Assembly (NCBI RefSeq): GCF_000143535.2
Contig: NC_037312.1
Location: forward strand, 2,170,001 to 2,234,000
Direction: 5' to 3'
Length of the DNA stretch: 64,000 bases
Source of the DNA: Botrytis cinerea B05.10
Lineage: Eukaryota > Ascomycota > Leotiomycetes > Helotiales > Sclerotiniaceae
Shown: positions 1 through 12,135 of the stretch, one piece after another
Numbering within the stretch: position 1 is the first letter of the stretch
Layout of the letters: each line of letters opens with the position of its first letter
Translations under genes and position numbers: made by a program
Notes under the pieces: model-generated
Database searches by the model: none
What the model saw: only the letters and a program-made list of their open reading frames with translations
What the model was told of the DNA's origin: nothing

Positions 1-620
1 GAGGGTTCCGGTGTATCGTAGTCTTCGCTCCTGACAATCATTATGTCGTTTGCACCCAATACACCTTTTCCTCTAAACGCTCGAGGAAACCTCTTAGCCA
101 ATCTGGAGACAAAAACCGTTGAAGGAAGGACGTCCAGTGTAGGTCTGGGCCTTTTATCGACTGACAATAACTGCAATTGCATTAGCAATTTCGGGCGAAT
201 ATTCAATAACCGTTGCTTGTGTGTCAAAGTTGGAGCTGGGTGTGCCAAGCTGTATGTTGTGCTAGCTTTTGATGATCTCTTGCGCCGCCGACCTCCATTT
301 GTTGTCCGACTTCCTTCCGAGTTCGCAATCGATCTGCCATCTTCGCTCATTCTATCCGTTTCGGGCTCCTGAAATCGAACGGTGTGCACCTGTTGATGTT
401 CTAACTTGCGAGGTATATATTCAGATAATGCTCTCGAGGGTCGAGTTGATAAAGCCGGTATTGGATTTTCATTAGTTGTGGATAATTCTGGGCCAGGATT
501 CGAAAAAGGTGACCTATTCAAAGGTGATCTTCTAGGCATCAAATCGCTGCGTGGCCGAGCAGGAAGGCTAGAATGCGAGTACTCATGGTTGTGCATGCCG
601 GCTGCTGAATGTAAAAGCAT
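1..620 (-). CDS. conserved fungal protein of unknown function, N-terminal part (runs off left edge)
   Basis: On the minus strand one frame is free of stops from about 935 down to base 1, so the gene continues past the left edge. The first ATG in that frame is at 618-620, giving about 206 visible residues. The N-terminal ~75 residues are Ser/Pro/Arg rich and look disordered. From about residue 80 the sequence becomes ordered-looking and protein-like: a VRFQEPETD stretch, a basic GGRRRKRSSKAS patch, then a segment rich in Leu/Arg/Pro containing DVLPSTVFV and RLAKRFPR. I recognise this style from uncharacterised conserved ascomycete proteins but cannot assign a function. An upstream exon is possible because the frame stays open for another 315 nt without an ATG. 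Plus-strand ORFs over the same bases look like shadows. Confidence 0.72.
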   Translation of the reverse strand, partial: MLLHSAAGMHNHEYSHSSLPARPRSDLMPRRSPLNRSPFSNPGPELSTTNENPIPALSTRPSRALSEYIPRKLEHQQVHTVRFQEPETDRMSEDGRSIANSEGSRTTNGGRRRKRSSKASTTYSLAHPAPTLTHKQRLLNIRPKLLMQLQLLSVDKRPRPTLDVLPSTVFVSRLAKRFPRAFRGKGVLGANDIMIVRSEDYDTPEP

Positions 621-1053
621 ATTGATGGGAAGGGACGTCCCAGCAAAGGGACGTCCTCGTGTGCGAGGGTATCCGCGACTGCGAAGCTGCTCTTTCGAAG
701 GATCTGAAAAGTTTCGAAGCTTTGAGGTCGCTACTAGGTTTGATGTTCTCCGTATGCATGGAAAGAGGTGAAATCGTAGGGCTGGCGGAGAAAGGGCTAG
801 AAAAAATGTATGTATGAAGCCAAGGAGGTGAATTGATTCAATGGCGGAAACCTGACGATAGCGATATTGCTTGTTCCCAAATTCGCACAGATGCAAGAGC
901 CGGTGGGATAGACTTTGTATTGAGAGTGCTTGTGGTCAGACGTTCGCTGGAGACTGAAGACAGGTCTTACAACACCCGAGATGTATTCACATAGTCATCA
1001 TTGTTCGAGAATGTCAGCAAATTCCGCACAGCGGCGTGAAAGTTGAAGGAGAG

Positions 1054-1092
<39 letters not shown>

Positions 1093-2894
1093 ATGAGAAG
1101 CAGGCAGAATCCGAGTGGAAGAGCTGGATGTCAGCAATAACGTCTAAATATGTATGAGTTGGCTGGGAACTAATCTGGGAACCTCCAATCCCTTGGGTCA
1201 AATAAACTAAGTTCGAGTGGAGTTCCAGACGGAAAGACCGGGTTTGACAGTACCTCTTTTGTATGTTTCTGAAATGCAGCAAATAGACGTCAGCAATTTG
1301 GAGCAGGTAATCCTTGATCAGGTACTTGAACATCCCTTACAATGATCAGCCGATGCTGCATATAAATACCAGTAACCCTACCCGCCATGCGAATTTGGTC
1401 TCCTAGGCTCAGTAAGAGCCCCACCCAACGTACAATGAATGCTGGAAGTTATATCAAAACTCTGCAAACTGTCAGTTTATTTTTCAACCCTCCGAGCCTC
1501 TCCACACGGTTGCATAGAATTTTCATTTTTAACCCTCCGAGGAGCCTTCTCCACACGACTGCATAGAATTTTCACAGACGGATGCACGATTGGCCTCGAT
1601 GAGAGAAAGAGTTTGTCATTGAGGGATGCGTTCGTGGCAGAAAAAAGAGGTCGGTGCAAGGAATCTTCTCGGTTTCCTCGGATTGGGTCCGACATCCGAA
1701 ATTTCTGTTTCATAGGCTAGAGCAAGAATGAGAATGCTACTAGGTAATGATTTATATCAACAGAAGATGGGACGACAATCAGCCGACGCTTATTGCAAGA
1801 GTGATTGTCGTAATAGGAAATGATGTAGAAAAGTCACACTTACCTATAGTACTAGGTGACATCTAGGCAAGGTCATCACATTCATTCTGATCAGCCTTTA
1901 CTCATAACAGACTTGGAAATACACGTTTTGTTGTGTTACTATCAAGTGATCAACTACGGATAATCCTCACGGACTTCTGGAAACGTTTTCATTTTCCGGT
2001 ACTTCACACCATATACACAATGTTCCCCAGTAGGTGTTGCTGCAATCGCAGGGGTCTCAATGACTCGATCTCGATTCACAGATGATCAATAGATACCTAG
2101 ATCTTCAACTGGTGCGCTGTGCTACACGACAGGCCTCTTCCTCTATGCTTTTTTCTCTCTTCGTATCAGGATCTAGCTAATGAGATTCTTCGAAAGGAGT
2201 TTGAGGCAAGAGGCGGTGGTTGATTAGAGCCTTGACTGAAGCTGATCATGAAATCTATCTAATGAGATTGGGATAAAAATAGGCTAGTTTCAAACAGCTA
2301 ATAACTTCCGATCAACCAAAATTTGGTTAAAAACCCCTCAAGATTTTTTTGAATGAAAGAGGGATGTAGATCTTGTCTCCTGTAAAAATATCTTACATCG
2401 ACTCTGTACTTCAGGAAGGGCATACGAAGTACACCACTCATTAGTTTCTACTACCTAAACACCGATATCCCCTCAATTCTTCCTCTCCTCGGGCCCTCCT
2501 AGCCACCGAGATCCCTCGTATCCCCTGTTAATAAGCCTGATTAGCCTGAGCTTGTGATCAACATTTTAACTTGTTTTTGTTTACTCTTACTCTTGCTCTG
2601 GTAGAACTTCGCACAACAAGACCTTAAAATCTTGGGTCCTTAATATATCCATGAAATTTTTGAATCGTACAAGATCCATCAGCTTGCAAGGTACGGAAAT
2701 TCTTACATTTCCGTTATAGATTCGAATCTCTTGGCATCGAATCCCTCGGGTAACCTCTACTTAGCGAGATGTAAACATCTCTTCACCGCTTCCTAATCTT
2801 ATCGTAACCCCTGTCGAGGAACACACGAGGAATATGATTTGAAATCTTCTCTCCAAAGGGCTGAATCCAACTGCCGAAACCTCATTTCGTCATC
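621..2894. other. intergenic region with GATA microsatellite and a short tandem duplication
   Basis: No convincing coding sequence. It contains a (GATA)n tract at about 1055-1092 and two adjacent degenerate copies of a ~46-bp unit at about 1481-1525 and 1526-1574. The last few hundred bases before 2895 are the likely promoter of the next gene. Confidence 0.6.
1055..1092. repeat. (GATA)n microsatellite
   Basis: About nine uninterrupted GATA units, directly visible. Confidence 0.95.
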
Positions 2895-4342
2895 ATGGCT
2901 TCAATATATCTTCATCCGCTTGGAGCACCAGTTCGTACCTTGATACTATGTTTTATACTTTGGAAGATCTCGCTTCTGCTCATTGCAGCTTGTAGTCCAG
3001 GGCCAGGCTATGACACATCTACCAGTCTGTTACTGTCGAGTCTGCATTCAATCGGAAAAAAGAAGTTACCGTCGGTAGTGCAATACCTCATCGGCAAGTT
3101 GGTAAGATGGGATGCAATTTACTTCGTACATGCGTCAAATCGCGGATATGTCTATGAGCAAGAATGGGCGTTTGGGTGGGGCTTTACCCGCGTGATAAAA
3201 TTTAGTACTATCGGTAAGTATAGAGATAACTGTCCGTCTGTATGCGTCGTTGACCAAGGTAGGACTTGAATACCTTGGGGTACCCCGCTACGATGGGCTG
3301 GAGGGACTGGTGGGGATCTTGATTGCTCATGTCTCCCATCTATTTTCTACTCTTGTCCTGCACAGCCTGACCTTAACACTCTTCACATCAGAGAGATTTG
3401 CTTTGGTTACTGCTCTTCTGCACATTATATCACCGGCTGGAATATTTCTGTCTGCTCCATATGCTGAGAGTTCTACTGCACTATTGACCTTTTTGGGAGC
3501 ATTCATTTTTGCGAAAAGTTTTGAGTCTGGAGAGAGCAACAGAACTTTAGGCCACGACCTTCTTATCCTCATTTCTGGCGTAGTATTCGGACTTGCTACT
3601 ACTTTCAGAAGTAATGCATTGCTCAATGGACTTCTCCTGCTTGAGGAAGCATTCAGAATTCTTTTGAGTCTGAGTAATGGGTTCAACATATTCGCCGTTC
3701 GCCGCCTCATCATCACTGGTTTGGGAGGCATGTGTGTTGGGATTGGCTTCCTCACACCACAGTATATCGCATATCAAGAGTATTGTGGGGTAACGGACAT
3801 CGTGAATCCAAGAATATGGTGTTCAAATACCCTTCCAAGTATATATGCTTTTGTGCAGGCCTTTTACTGGTATGTCGTTGAATCTGATGGAAAATAGAGC
3901 GCATCTAACATTCACTAGGAATAATGGACCGTTCAAATATTGGACAGTTTCGAACATACCTCTGTTTTTACTTGCCATGCCTATGATGGTAATCTTGGGA
4001 ATATCTGGCAATGAGGTATTACGAGACTCTCACTTCCAACAAATCCCAGTCACGCCTCGGAAAGATGTTGACCCGCCAGTCAATGGGATCCGACAAGGCC
4101 ATAAAGTCCAGATCGTCCGGAATTTAGCGCTCTCACAGTTGCTTCTCACGGTGTACACGTTGATAAGCGGTCATGTTCAGATTATTACAAGGATTTCATC
4201 ATCTTCTCCTGTGTATTTGTGGTATATGGCGGCTTCGGTTGGGAGAGGAAAGGGGCCAACAGTCACAATGGTTGGGAGGTTTATGATAATATATGCCGGC
4301 ATCCAGAGTGGTTTGTTCTCATCATTCTTACCTCCTGCATGA
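2895..4342 (+). CDS. gpi18: GPI mannosyltransferase 2 (PIG-V/GPI18 family)
   Basis: Adds the second mannose to the glycosylphosphatidylinositol anchor precursor in the ER lumen (family knowledge). Exons 2895-3213, 3263-3869 and 3919-4342 join in frame (1350 nt, 449 residues). Both introns are 49 nt, start GTAAGT and GTATGT and end in AG. Seen in the protein: an N-terminal membrane segment, the luminal RWDAIYF motif followed by YEQEWAF, which matches the family's conserved W-D and EWAF signature, several hydrophobic segments, and the late FKYWTVSNIPLF block with a C-terminal membrane region. Length fits the family. The ATG at 2895 is the first in frame and precedes the hydrophobic segment. No frameshift or missing motif was seen. 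Confidence 0.93.
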
Positions 4343-5267
4343 TATGGAAACAACAGTTGGGGATTCGTAAAAGTTGGGGATGATGCTGGTATTCTATTGG
4401 TACATATCAAATGGGGGAAATGATAGACGAAGTGACAATTAAAACACTGGTAGGCTACTTATGAGCTTTCTCCTTCCGTCCGTCAAAAACGAAAGAAAGA
4501 GAAAAACGGTAGTTATACCAACGAGTAGGTGTTTAACAGTAGCCAATCGGAAAGCTGCATCCTTTTTATCATTGGCTAGTGATCAGTAAATTATCCCCAA
4601 TTCGATACTTGTTACATTCTTTAGACCACCTCAATAATTATAGAATTAACCCATTCCAATCGGAAAGCTGCGTCGATTATTAGATGTATTTTCACAAGGT
4701 TTACCTTCATGTCGTTAACCGCCTAAGGCATCCCCCTAGCTCGGTTTAGGACCTAGCTGCATATTTCGAAAAGTGTTCACACTTCACACTTCACACTTCA
4801 CACTTTATTACTCCTGCCAAAAAATCATTGCATTAATACAACTTCCTACGGCTATTATATTTCTTTTTCCACTCTTTTCTCTTGACTTGTCTTCCAGAAG
4901 ACCCTTCTCTTATAATCTATGCAAGACTCCTGAAAGAGGCCTTTCGCATACATACATCAAGGTTCAAGGGAAGAGAAGAAGAACAAGAAGCAGAAGCAGA
5001 AGCCCGTCAAGCTATTTCGTCATAATATGATACTGCAAAGTTGAAAAATTTCCAAATATCTAATTCGGCTGCACCACAACACAGTCAATCAATCAATTAT
5101 TAATCGTTCATTCATTGTGAATATTCACTCTTACAAGTCTTTTGACTATATCAAATAAAATCCTCTTACAGATTACTTCTAGGAAAATAAAATATCCAAT
5201 ATAGAACAAGTCGTCGAACCCTGGACTCAACAAAAGACAAGCAGCTTGACAAATTCTTGTTGCAGCC
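4343..5267. other. intergenic region with short direct repeats
   Basis: No gene seen. A 16-bp direct repeat (CCAATCGGAAAGCTGC) occurs at 4543-4558 and 4656-4671, and CACACTT-type repeats lie at about 4776-4806. The rest is presumably the 3' end of gpi18 and the promoter/5' UTR of the YTH gene. Confidence 0.6.
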
Positions 5268-8060
5268 ATGTGGCCAGCAAATAACGGCTTTCCAAATAAT
5301 GGACAATATCAATCAAACTCCTTCAATCAAGATGATCTATCTGGAACTACACCACTGCAGTCTCCTTTCTCTGGCGGTGCACCAGGTCCCAATTTCTTTC
5401 AACAGCCAAATATATTACAATATGACGAAATGAACATTGATGGTTACAACGGCTTCTCTCCCGAGATTCCTTCATACAATCAGGCAGCTTTCGCACAAAA
5501 TCAATTCATATCTCCCAATCGACCACCAGTAAGTGCTTGGGATAGACGATCTAACTTTTACTTCAAACTTTAGGGACCAAGCGCATACAGCTAACCTCTA
5601 CCTACCTGCCCAGTACTCCCCTCAATTGAACTCAACTAATAACAGTGTGGCCCCTCTTACTCCTACGCCGACGAAAGAACAGCTTGCTGCCAAAACTGCC
5701 GAATTAAGAGCAAGATTGATGAGAGGAAAAGAAGGCCGAGCCAACTCAGCTACCCCACCAGTTCCTGCGCCGGCAAAACAAATAACTGCGATAGAGTCGT
5801 CGAGCTCATTGCAACCATCCCCTAAGAGTCCTGCTCAAGGGGTAATTATCGACGAACATTTACGCCGGGAAAAAGAGATAAATGATCTCATTTCTGATTA
5901 TTCTGAGACCAAACCAATAGCAGAACCAAAAATGAACCCTGTGGCAAGAATTGGTACCGCCAAAAGAACACCTCCCATCAATACAAACATTCTATCTACG
6001 AACTCCCAAAGTTCAGAAACTCCTACAAGAATCAAGAAATCCAGCGATGATCGATCTAGTAATGGCTTTTTAGCAGAGATCGAAGTTAGGAATGTCAGAA
6101 ATGGGTCGATGTCGGAAGGAGAGATACTAGATGAGCCTAGCCCTAAGAAGCTTCCGCCCACGGAGCCAAGAGGAACTCAGATCAATATAAAGTCGGCTAA
6201 CGTTAATGAGAAGTCTCTTAAACCGGAAGATGAGCGCGCCATTCGACCAGCTTATATCCGTGTAAAGGCTGAAGAACCTGGCCCCCTGACTCGACGTCCA
6301 GCACAAGCACAGCCATCAAAACCCGAACCTCCTCGTTTTCGAGACGAACGTAGAGAAGAGGGCGATTATCGACCAGAAAGAAACCCAGCCACCGATCATA
6401 GATATGAAAAAAGGTCGCATCAAGACACTGACAAAAACCATCACCTACGCAGATTTTCTCGTGATAATAATGATGATTATCGCCGTCCCGAGACTGCGAA
6501 GGAAGACGCCAAATCTTCACGAGAGTCTAGACCACCAACACTGGCACAAGTTCTACCCCATGACACTGATTTGAGGGAATGGCTAGACATGACTCAGTAT
6601 CATGATGTAGTACACAGAAACAAGTTCTTAAAAACTGCACGAGCTCTGAAGGAATTGGAAGAACAAAAAGCGAAGCTCTTAGCAGGTATACAAGACGGTC
6701 AAAGTCTTGTAAATTTTAACGTAGGAACCTTGATGAACAGCTTGATTCAACCTCAGAATACCCCAGCGGTAACGGAGTCTACAGATCTTCATGATCGTTT
6801 AACATCTAACAAGCGCAACTACAGTGAAGTCCAAGATTCTCAGGGGGAAGCAAACCATGGAAAAGTAGCACGCCTTGAGGATCGAGAACATGAAAATCGC
6901 CGTCGACAAAGTTCAGTAGACTATGATACCTCTCGCCGCGCCAATGGTGACCGTGGAGGTCGTTCTTATTTTGAAGAGTCTCGTAATCGTGGTCGAAGCC
7001 GCAGTAATGATCGTGAAGTGTCCCCCGGTCTAAGGACCTTCGAGAGCAGACCCCCTGCACGGACTGCACACGAAAGATCTTTTGAAGTACATGGAAGTTA
7101 CAGAGGAAAAGCCTTTGATCCAAATTATCGAGGTCGAGGAGGTCGGGGAAGAGGCCGTGGTAACTGGGAGTCGCATGATTCAAGAAGTGAAGTTGGATTT
7201 GGATCGCGAAATGCGCTTGGCAAACCTTATAAAGACCCAAGAGGTTTTGATCGAGGCGGGAAAGGTGGTCAGTGAAAATCACCCATCTTGTCCGACAGTT
7301 CTGTTTATCTTATTTCAAGTCAATAGAGATTGCTTTAGTAGCGCTTTCTTGATACCCATGCAATTAGTTAAAAAAGGATTCTATCTGAATCACTGTCTTG
7401 TTTGCTGTGAAGTTGAGTGACGAGTGTCTGCCAATACTTATAGAATATTCCTGAGGAGAGTTGAGAAATTCACATACTAACGCTATCAGATACAAGATAC
7501 TTCATAGTAAAATCTTTCAACGATGAGAATGTTATTAAATGTATAGAAGATGTGAGTGGGCTAGAATCAATCAATTGAGACCGATTCGACTAATATGCAA
7601 AAAGGGTATTTGGACCACCCAAGCACAAAATGGACCGATCTTCAAGGAAGCCTTCGAGACCTGCAAAAACGTCATTCTTATCTTCTCAATCAACAAAAGT
7701 CGAGCTTTTCAAGGTTATGTGTGTTTCCCCTCTCCGATTTTCCTTCCCCAATTCCCCAAACTCATTATATGAAACCAATAGGCGAGAATGGAAACCCTCC
7801 CCGGTGCAATCCAAATTCCTTCCTGGCAAAATTCGATTAACTGGGAGAGCGCCGGAGCATTTCGAGTTCGATGGCTAGTCGTTTGCAATGTGAGGTTTGG
7901 GAAGATAGGACATTTGAGGAATGGATTGAATGACAATTTACCGGTGCTGATTGGAAAGGATGGACAGGAGGTTGAAGAAGGGTGTGGGAGGGGATTGTGT
8001 GAGTGTTTGGATGGGGAGGTGGAGGAGGTTTTGGGAGATTGGAGAGGTGGTGAAGAGTGA
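5268..8060 (+). CDS. YTH-domain RNA-binding protein (putative m6A reader)
   Basis: Exons 5268-5528, 5614-7267, 7490-7551, 7605-7718 and 7782-8060 join in frame (2370 nt, 789 residues). The third intron (7268-7489) carries a perfect TACTAAC branch point at about 7475-7481. The N-terminal ~600 residues are Gln/Asn/Ser/Arg-rich and disordered, with a conserved-looking helical block DLREWLDMTQYHD at about residue 415 and RGG/RG repeats just before the YTH domain. The YTH domain spans about residues 640-760: TRYFIVKSFND, then GIWTTQ, then VILIFSINKSRAFQGYARME, then RVRWL and NDNLPVLIGKDGQE. The Trp in GIWTTQ corresponds to a cage tryptophan of YTH proteins. YTH proteins bind N6-methyladenosine RNA; the RNA target here is unknown. 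Reading only exon 2 would wrongly end the gene at 7275 and miss the defining domain. Confidence 0.92.
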
Positions 8061-8685
8061 GGGGGTGAGGAAGGTAAGTTGGAGTGTAGAGGGTAGAGGA
8101 AAGTTGAGAACGGGGAGGATGAATGGGGAAGGAATCTACTATGGATTATCTTGTAAGTGAATGGGTAGGATTTCTAGTCCTGTTATTCGTTGTTTATAGC
8201 CCTTCTTTCTTTGCCTTTATATTTAATTACGCCTTGGAATTTCCATCGGCCAGTCAATATAAACATATACACACATACATACATACACACAGAAATAAAG
8301 TTACATTATTACTACTAGTATTTTTGTCGCTAGGTATCTGCTTTCATAATGCGTACACGTGATGGGATATATATATATTTGTGTTTCACGAGATGTCTTG
8401 GGAGTCGGTAGTGAGATTAATTGATCCTGACAGTTCTTGAAATCGATTCGTTTACACTGATGATGAGATGTTTTACTTAACCATTGTTCCTATTGGGTTA
8501 TTTCCCGGGTAGAGTTTTGCTTGGAATATGTTTGTTCATGGACGTGTCGCTTGCTTTAGAAACACCCGCTGATGCTCTTGCGAGAGTTTTGCTTTCTCGG
8601 GTATATATATAAACCCATTTCGTGAATCACTCTAGCATTGTTTTTTTTTTTTTTTTTCGACATATTTGCTGAGATTTATGGTACA
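8061..8685. other. intergenic region
   Basis: No gene seen. Holds the 3' end of the YTH gene, a short CATA-rich stretch near 8270-8290 and a poly-T run at about 8640-8657. Confidence 0.6.
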
Positions 8686-9902
8686 TCAAATCAGGCCCGT
8701 AGAAAGTGTTTGCATTCGTATCGCATGAGATTTGGATTTATTCCATCTACTATCCACCGGAGCAAAAATATTAGAGAAATTAGCACAGGCTACCGAAGTA
8801 GATGCTGTTTTGCTTAGTATGATTCCTAGCGATAGCTGTACTCTTATGCGATACTAACATGGAAAGCACGCCTGTTGCGCAGTTTAGCTGCTTTTGGTGC
8901 GATTACAGAGAATGGATAATCCTACACACTGTCATCTTCCTGTGCATTATTCGCAGACTCGGACTTCACAAAAGAAAGCGTGACTTGGTGATTCTGAGCA
9001 CTCCTCCCCTCTGCTGAACGGGAAAGCTAATTCGAGCTTTCGCATAGTGCGGATTTTCTGGGCCTGGCATACTGGGCATTACCGAGATTTCTCGCGGATA
9101 CAAAGTATATGAATCCGAGGGATCCGAAAAATACTGCGGTCCAGACTGCTTTTCAGTGTCGAGATAAAGATTTGTTTGGGATTCTTGGAGAGAAACCTGA
9201 GACGGCGCAGGCGTTCGCATCGCTGATGAGGAAATTGGCGGAGGAAACCTCGTTAGTGCAGGATCTTTTCCCCGTGGGACAGTTTTTGGCTGGGGGATAG
9301 TTCTTCCTCGGCTCTGTGGGTGGATGTGGGAGGCGGGTATGGTCAGAAGACTGTCGCGTTTAGATCTGCGTTTCCGACGTTGGGGGGGTCGGTTTGTGGT
9401 GCAGGATTCGGACCACATCATCCGCGGCGCGGATAGGAAAGAGGGAACCGAGTATATGGTTCATGATATTTTCACTGAACAGCCTGTTATTGGTAGGTAA
9501 ATCTTTCAATTTCAGCTCCACATCGTGTATAGGAATCGCGTTGCACATCCACATCTACATCTGCTAAACTTCCTGTGAAATAGGAGCTCGAGCTTATTGT
9601 ATCCGTCAGGCCCTCCGTGATTTTCCTGATGATGAATGTGTAGTTATTCTTACGCGGTTACGCAAAGCGATGAAGCAGGGTTACTCCAAACTCTTTATAC
9701 ACGAACAGATTGTACCGAAATCGGGAGCGCCGGTGTGCACAGTGACGCAGGATTTTAATATGATGACGCTTTTGGGAGCGGCGGAGAGGACGCTAGATTG
9801 TTTTTCGCATGTGCTTTCGAGGTCGGGGTTGAAGATTTTGGGGTTTTATTCGGCGCTGGATGGGGTTTCGGAGGGGCTTGTGGAGGTGGAGGTTAGGGTG
9901 TG
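8686..9902 (+). pseudogene. SAM-dependent O-methyltransferase pseudogene (secondary-metabolite type)
   Basis: Family hallmarks appear in the right order but in different frames. They are DLDLFHLLSTGAKIL at about 8730, LLRSLAAFGAITENG at about 8875, FTKESVTW at about 8962, RDPKNTAVQTAFQCR at about 9115, the SAM-binding VDVGGGYG at about 9322, FVVQDSDHI near 9390, FTEQPVIG near 9470, and the catalytic-region block GARAYCIRQALRDFPDDE with MKQGYSKLFIHE after an intron at about 9492-9583. The 3' exon is open to the stop at 9900-9902. There are in-frame stops near 8712 and 8915. Frameshifts fall at G runs near 9294 (GGGGG) and 9381 (GGGGGGG). Such enzymes methylate phenolic or enolic hydroxyls in polyketide pathways. 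I infer an inactive gene; the two frameshifts at G runs could in principle be sequencing errors, but the upstream stops argue for real decay. Confidence 0.85.
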
Positions 9903-11436
9903 AGGTTGGGGTTTGTTTTGGATTAGATAAGATTGAGGTTTATGATGAATTGGTTGCTGTGATCTCTACTAGGTAGGTACTAGTAGGTTCGTTGATGGTG
10001 GCTGGTGGCGAAGTCATCTGTTCAAGTTCAGAATGCAAGTTAATCGAAACTCACTTCCATTGAAGAACATCAATTTCGGTGTTAATCCATTTCAAATCGA
10101 TGTAATTACTTCAAGGTTAATCTATATTTATACGGCACATTACTCCTCTCTATAAAATCTATCTTCCTTGGGAACCTGTTCTTCCTATAGATCCTACCTT
10201 TTCTACAGAATCTACTCTCCTTATAGAATGTATTTTCCACTTATAAAATTTGTTCTTGTATCCACTAATTGTGATGCTACTATATAATTTAAGGGGCATG
10301 AGAGTAAATCGTCTTTCAATTCTAGGGCATGATAGTAATCAAATCACTTTTGGAAGGTATAAGAGTAATTTGGCCATATTTATATCTATACCAGCAATCA
10401 ACTCCGAAGCTAGATGCGCATGGCTTTCTTGGCAATAAAGCTGTATATTTCCTAGCTGCATGAGTATTACTAACTCGATATCACAGATGTGTGAAACCAG
10501 ATCTGGTATTGGCGGGGCTATATGGTAGTAAATTGCCACTTTAGGGGATTCGGGACATCTGTCAAAAGCGAAGAATCACGGAAGTTAAGCAACGCATATT
10601 AGATAAATTAGTTTCATATAGAACTCGGCAGTCGTCCTCCGCTTCCATCTTTGTCTTCTTTCACAGCTAAAAGTATACGAAGAAGGATTCGATAGCCACC
10701 AATAAAACTCTCTCACGAAAGCAAGAAAAAGAGCTATGCTCGAAAGATGGAATTACATTCTTCGGATGATTGTATGAAAAGCAAACTGGTAAGTATGACT
10801 ACAGCAGAAACGTTGAGATGTGTAAAAGATACTCAACTGTGCCGCTGTGACTACAACCAAGATGCTGAAACAATGGAGCTCTTTTAATCTAGTGCTTATT
10901 TCCAACACAGATGTGCCCCGCATTTCACATGAGTGAGTAGCTGGAATTGGAGAACGCTATTTGAAGTTGCAAGTGGTGGCTTGTTGGTGATTGTAGTGCA
11001 GACTGCAATTGGTTCTCAATGTTTCTTCAGTGCCATATTAGCACGGTAAATACCAACATCTCGATGTATCCCTGATTATCATTAGATCCACGCTGCATCT
11101 TTTTCTAGCGAAAATATCGCGCCGTGAGCCTAAGAGACTTCCTGTCTGAAAACAATCTTTGAAATCTTTCTTCTCATAGATCATGAAATTACAGTTACAA
11201 GCTGGAATTCTCACATTGAGTCCAGATATAGCCGTGAACGCAGAAATGTAATCGATATAGACCAAGAAGTCAAGACTTACTGATGTCGTCAGCTACTTCT
11301 ACCGGTATTTCCAAGATTTATCTTGGTTGTGGGTAGTTCGTTTGAGGAACTAGCCTGACAACGTGTCATGGAAAAGCATTGATTTTCTGAATTCAACTCG
11401 TAATGACGTGTTGCACGATTTTCGTGTTAATAACTA
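9903..11436. other. intergenic, no recognisable gene
   Basis: About 1.5 kb of AT-rich sequence with only short ORFs on both strands. Nothing matching a known family was seen. Confidence 0.6.
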
Positions 11437-12135
11437 CTACCATGGGCTCCTTTGCCTTTCAGAATGCTTGAAAGTTATGAGCTGGACATTAAGTGGGAGT
11501 TTGTCCCAAGTCCAAAAAATCTTCTGATCAGCCCAGTTCTGCAACTTCTTTCCGCTAGGAACTTGGATGTGGAAGTTCCAAATAAGTCGCGAGGGAATAA
11601 GTCGGATCTCCATCCAAGCAAGTGGCTGACTGATACAATTGTGTGACCCTAGTGAAAAGGGATGAAACACGTTTTTGGAATCAGCTTGCTTGTTTATAGA
11701 GGTTCGACCCCCAGGTTTGTTCAACCATCGTTCGGGTATGAATTCATCTGGTGAGGCAAAGTTGCTTGAAGAATGAAATAGAGACCAGCATGCCACCGAA
11801 ACAATTGTGCCTCCAGGAACAAGGTGACCTGCGATTGTAGCACCTCCACTCGGTACTTCGCGCCGCAGACTATCCGGGAGTTGGGGAGATATTCGTAACG
11901 ACTCGTTGATCACCGCCATAAGATATGGCAGTGAAATTGTTGACTCGTTGGTTATTTGCTCTTCCTTGATGAATTTTGTGCGAATTTCTCTTTCCAAAGT
12001 CTCTAGACACTTGGGACTCTCAAGTAAGAAGTGAATCGTGGCGGTCAGAGTAGTCGTTAATATGCTTGTTCCTCAACAAAAATATGTCGAAGAACTCAGA
12101 AACTTACCATCATCAATCACTAGTCCAACAGTATC
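11437..12135 (-). pseudogene. cytochrome P450, C-terminal remnant
   Basis: Minus-strand open frame 11437-~12075 encodes the C-terminal third of a fungal P450: an I-helix-like GTSILTTTLTATIH, the K-helix ESLR (ExxR), PERW, and a heme-loop FSLGSHNCIS with the thiolate Cys. The usual Arg (FxxGxRxC) is His and the Gly after Cys is Ser, both atypical. A short upstream exon ending in LVIDDG with a GTAAGT donor lies near 12110-12130. Upstream (higher coordinates to ~12460) only stop-rich sequence is seen, and the N-terminal two thirds (membrane anchor, C-helix) cannot be found. The family likeness is to the isotrichodermin-hydroxylase-like secondary-metabolism P450s. Probably a truncated pseudogene. 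Confidence 0.8.

Noticed and set aside
43..771. Three plus-strand ORFs at the left edge
   Set aside because: They overlap the long minus-strand open frame, which has more protein-like composition.
8966..9421. 151-residue minus-strand ORF
   Set aside because: Antisense to the O-methyltransferase pseudogene, whose plus-strand motifs are clear.
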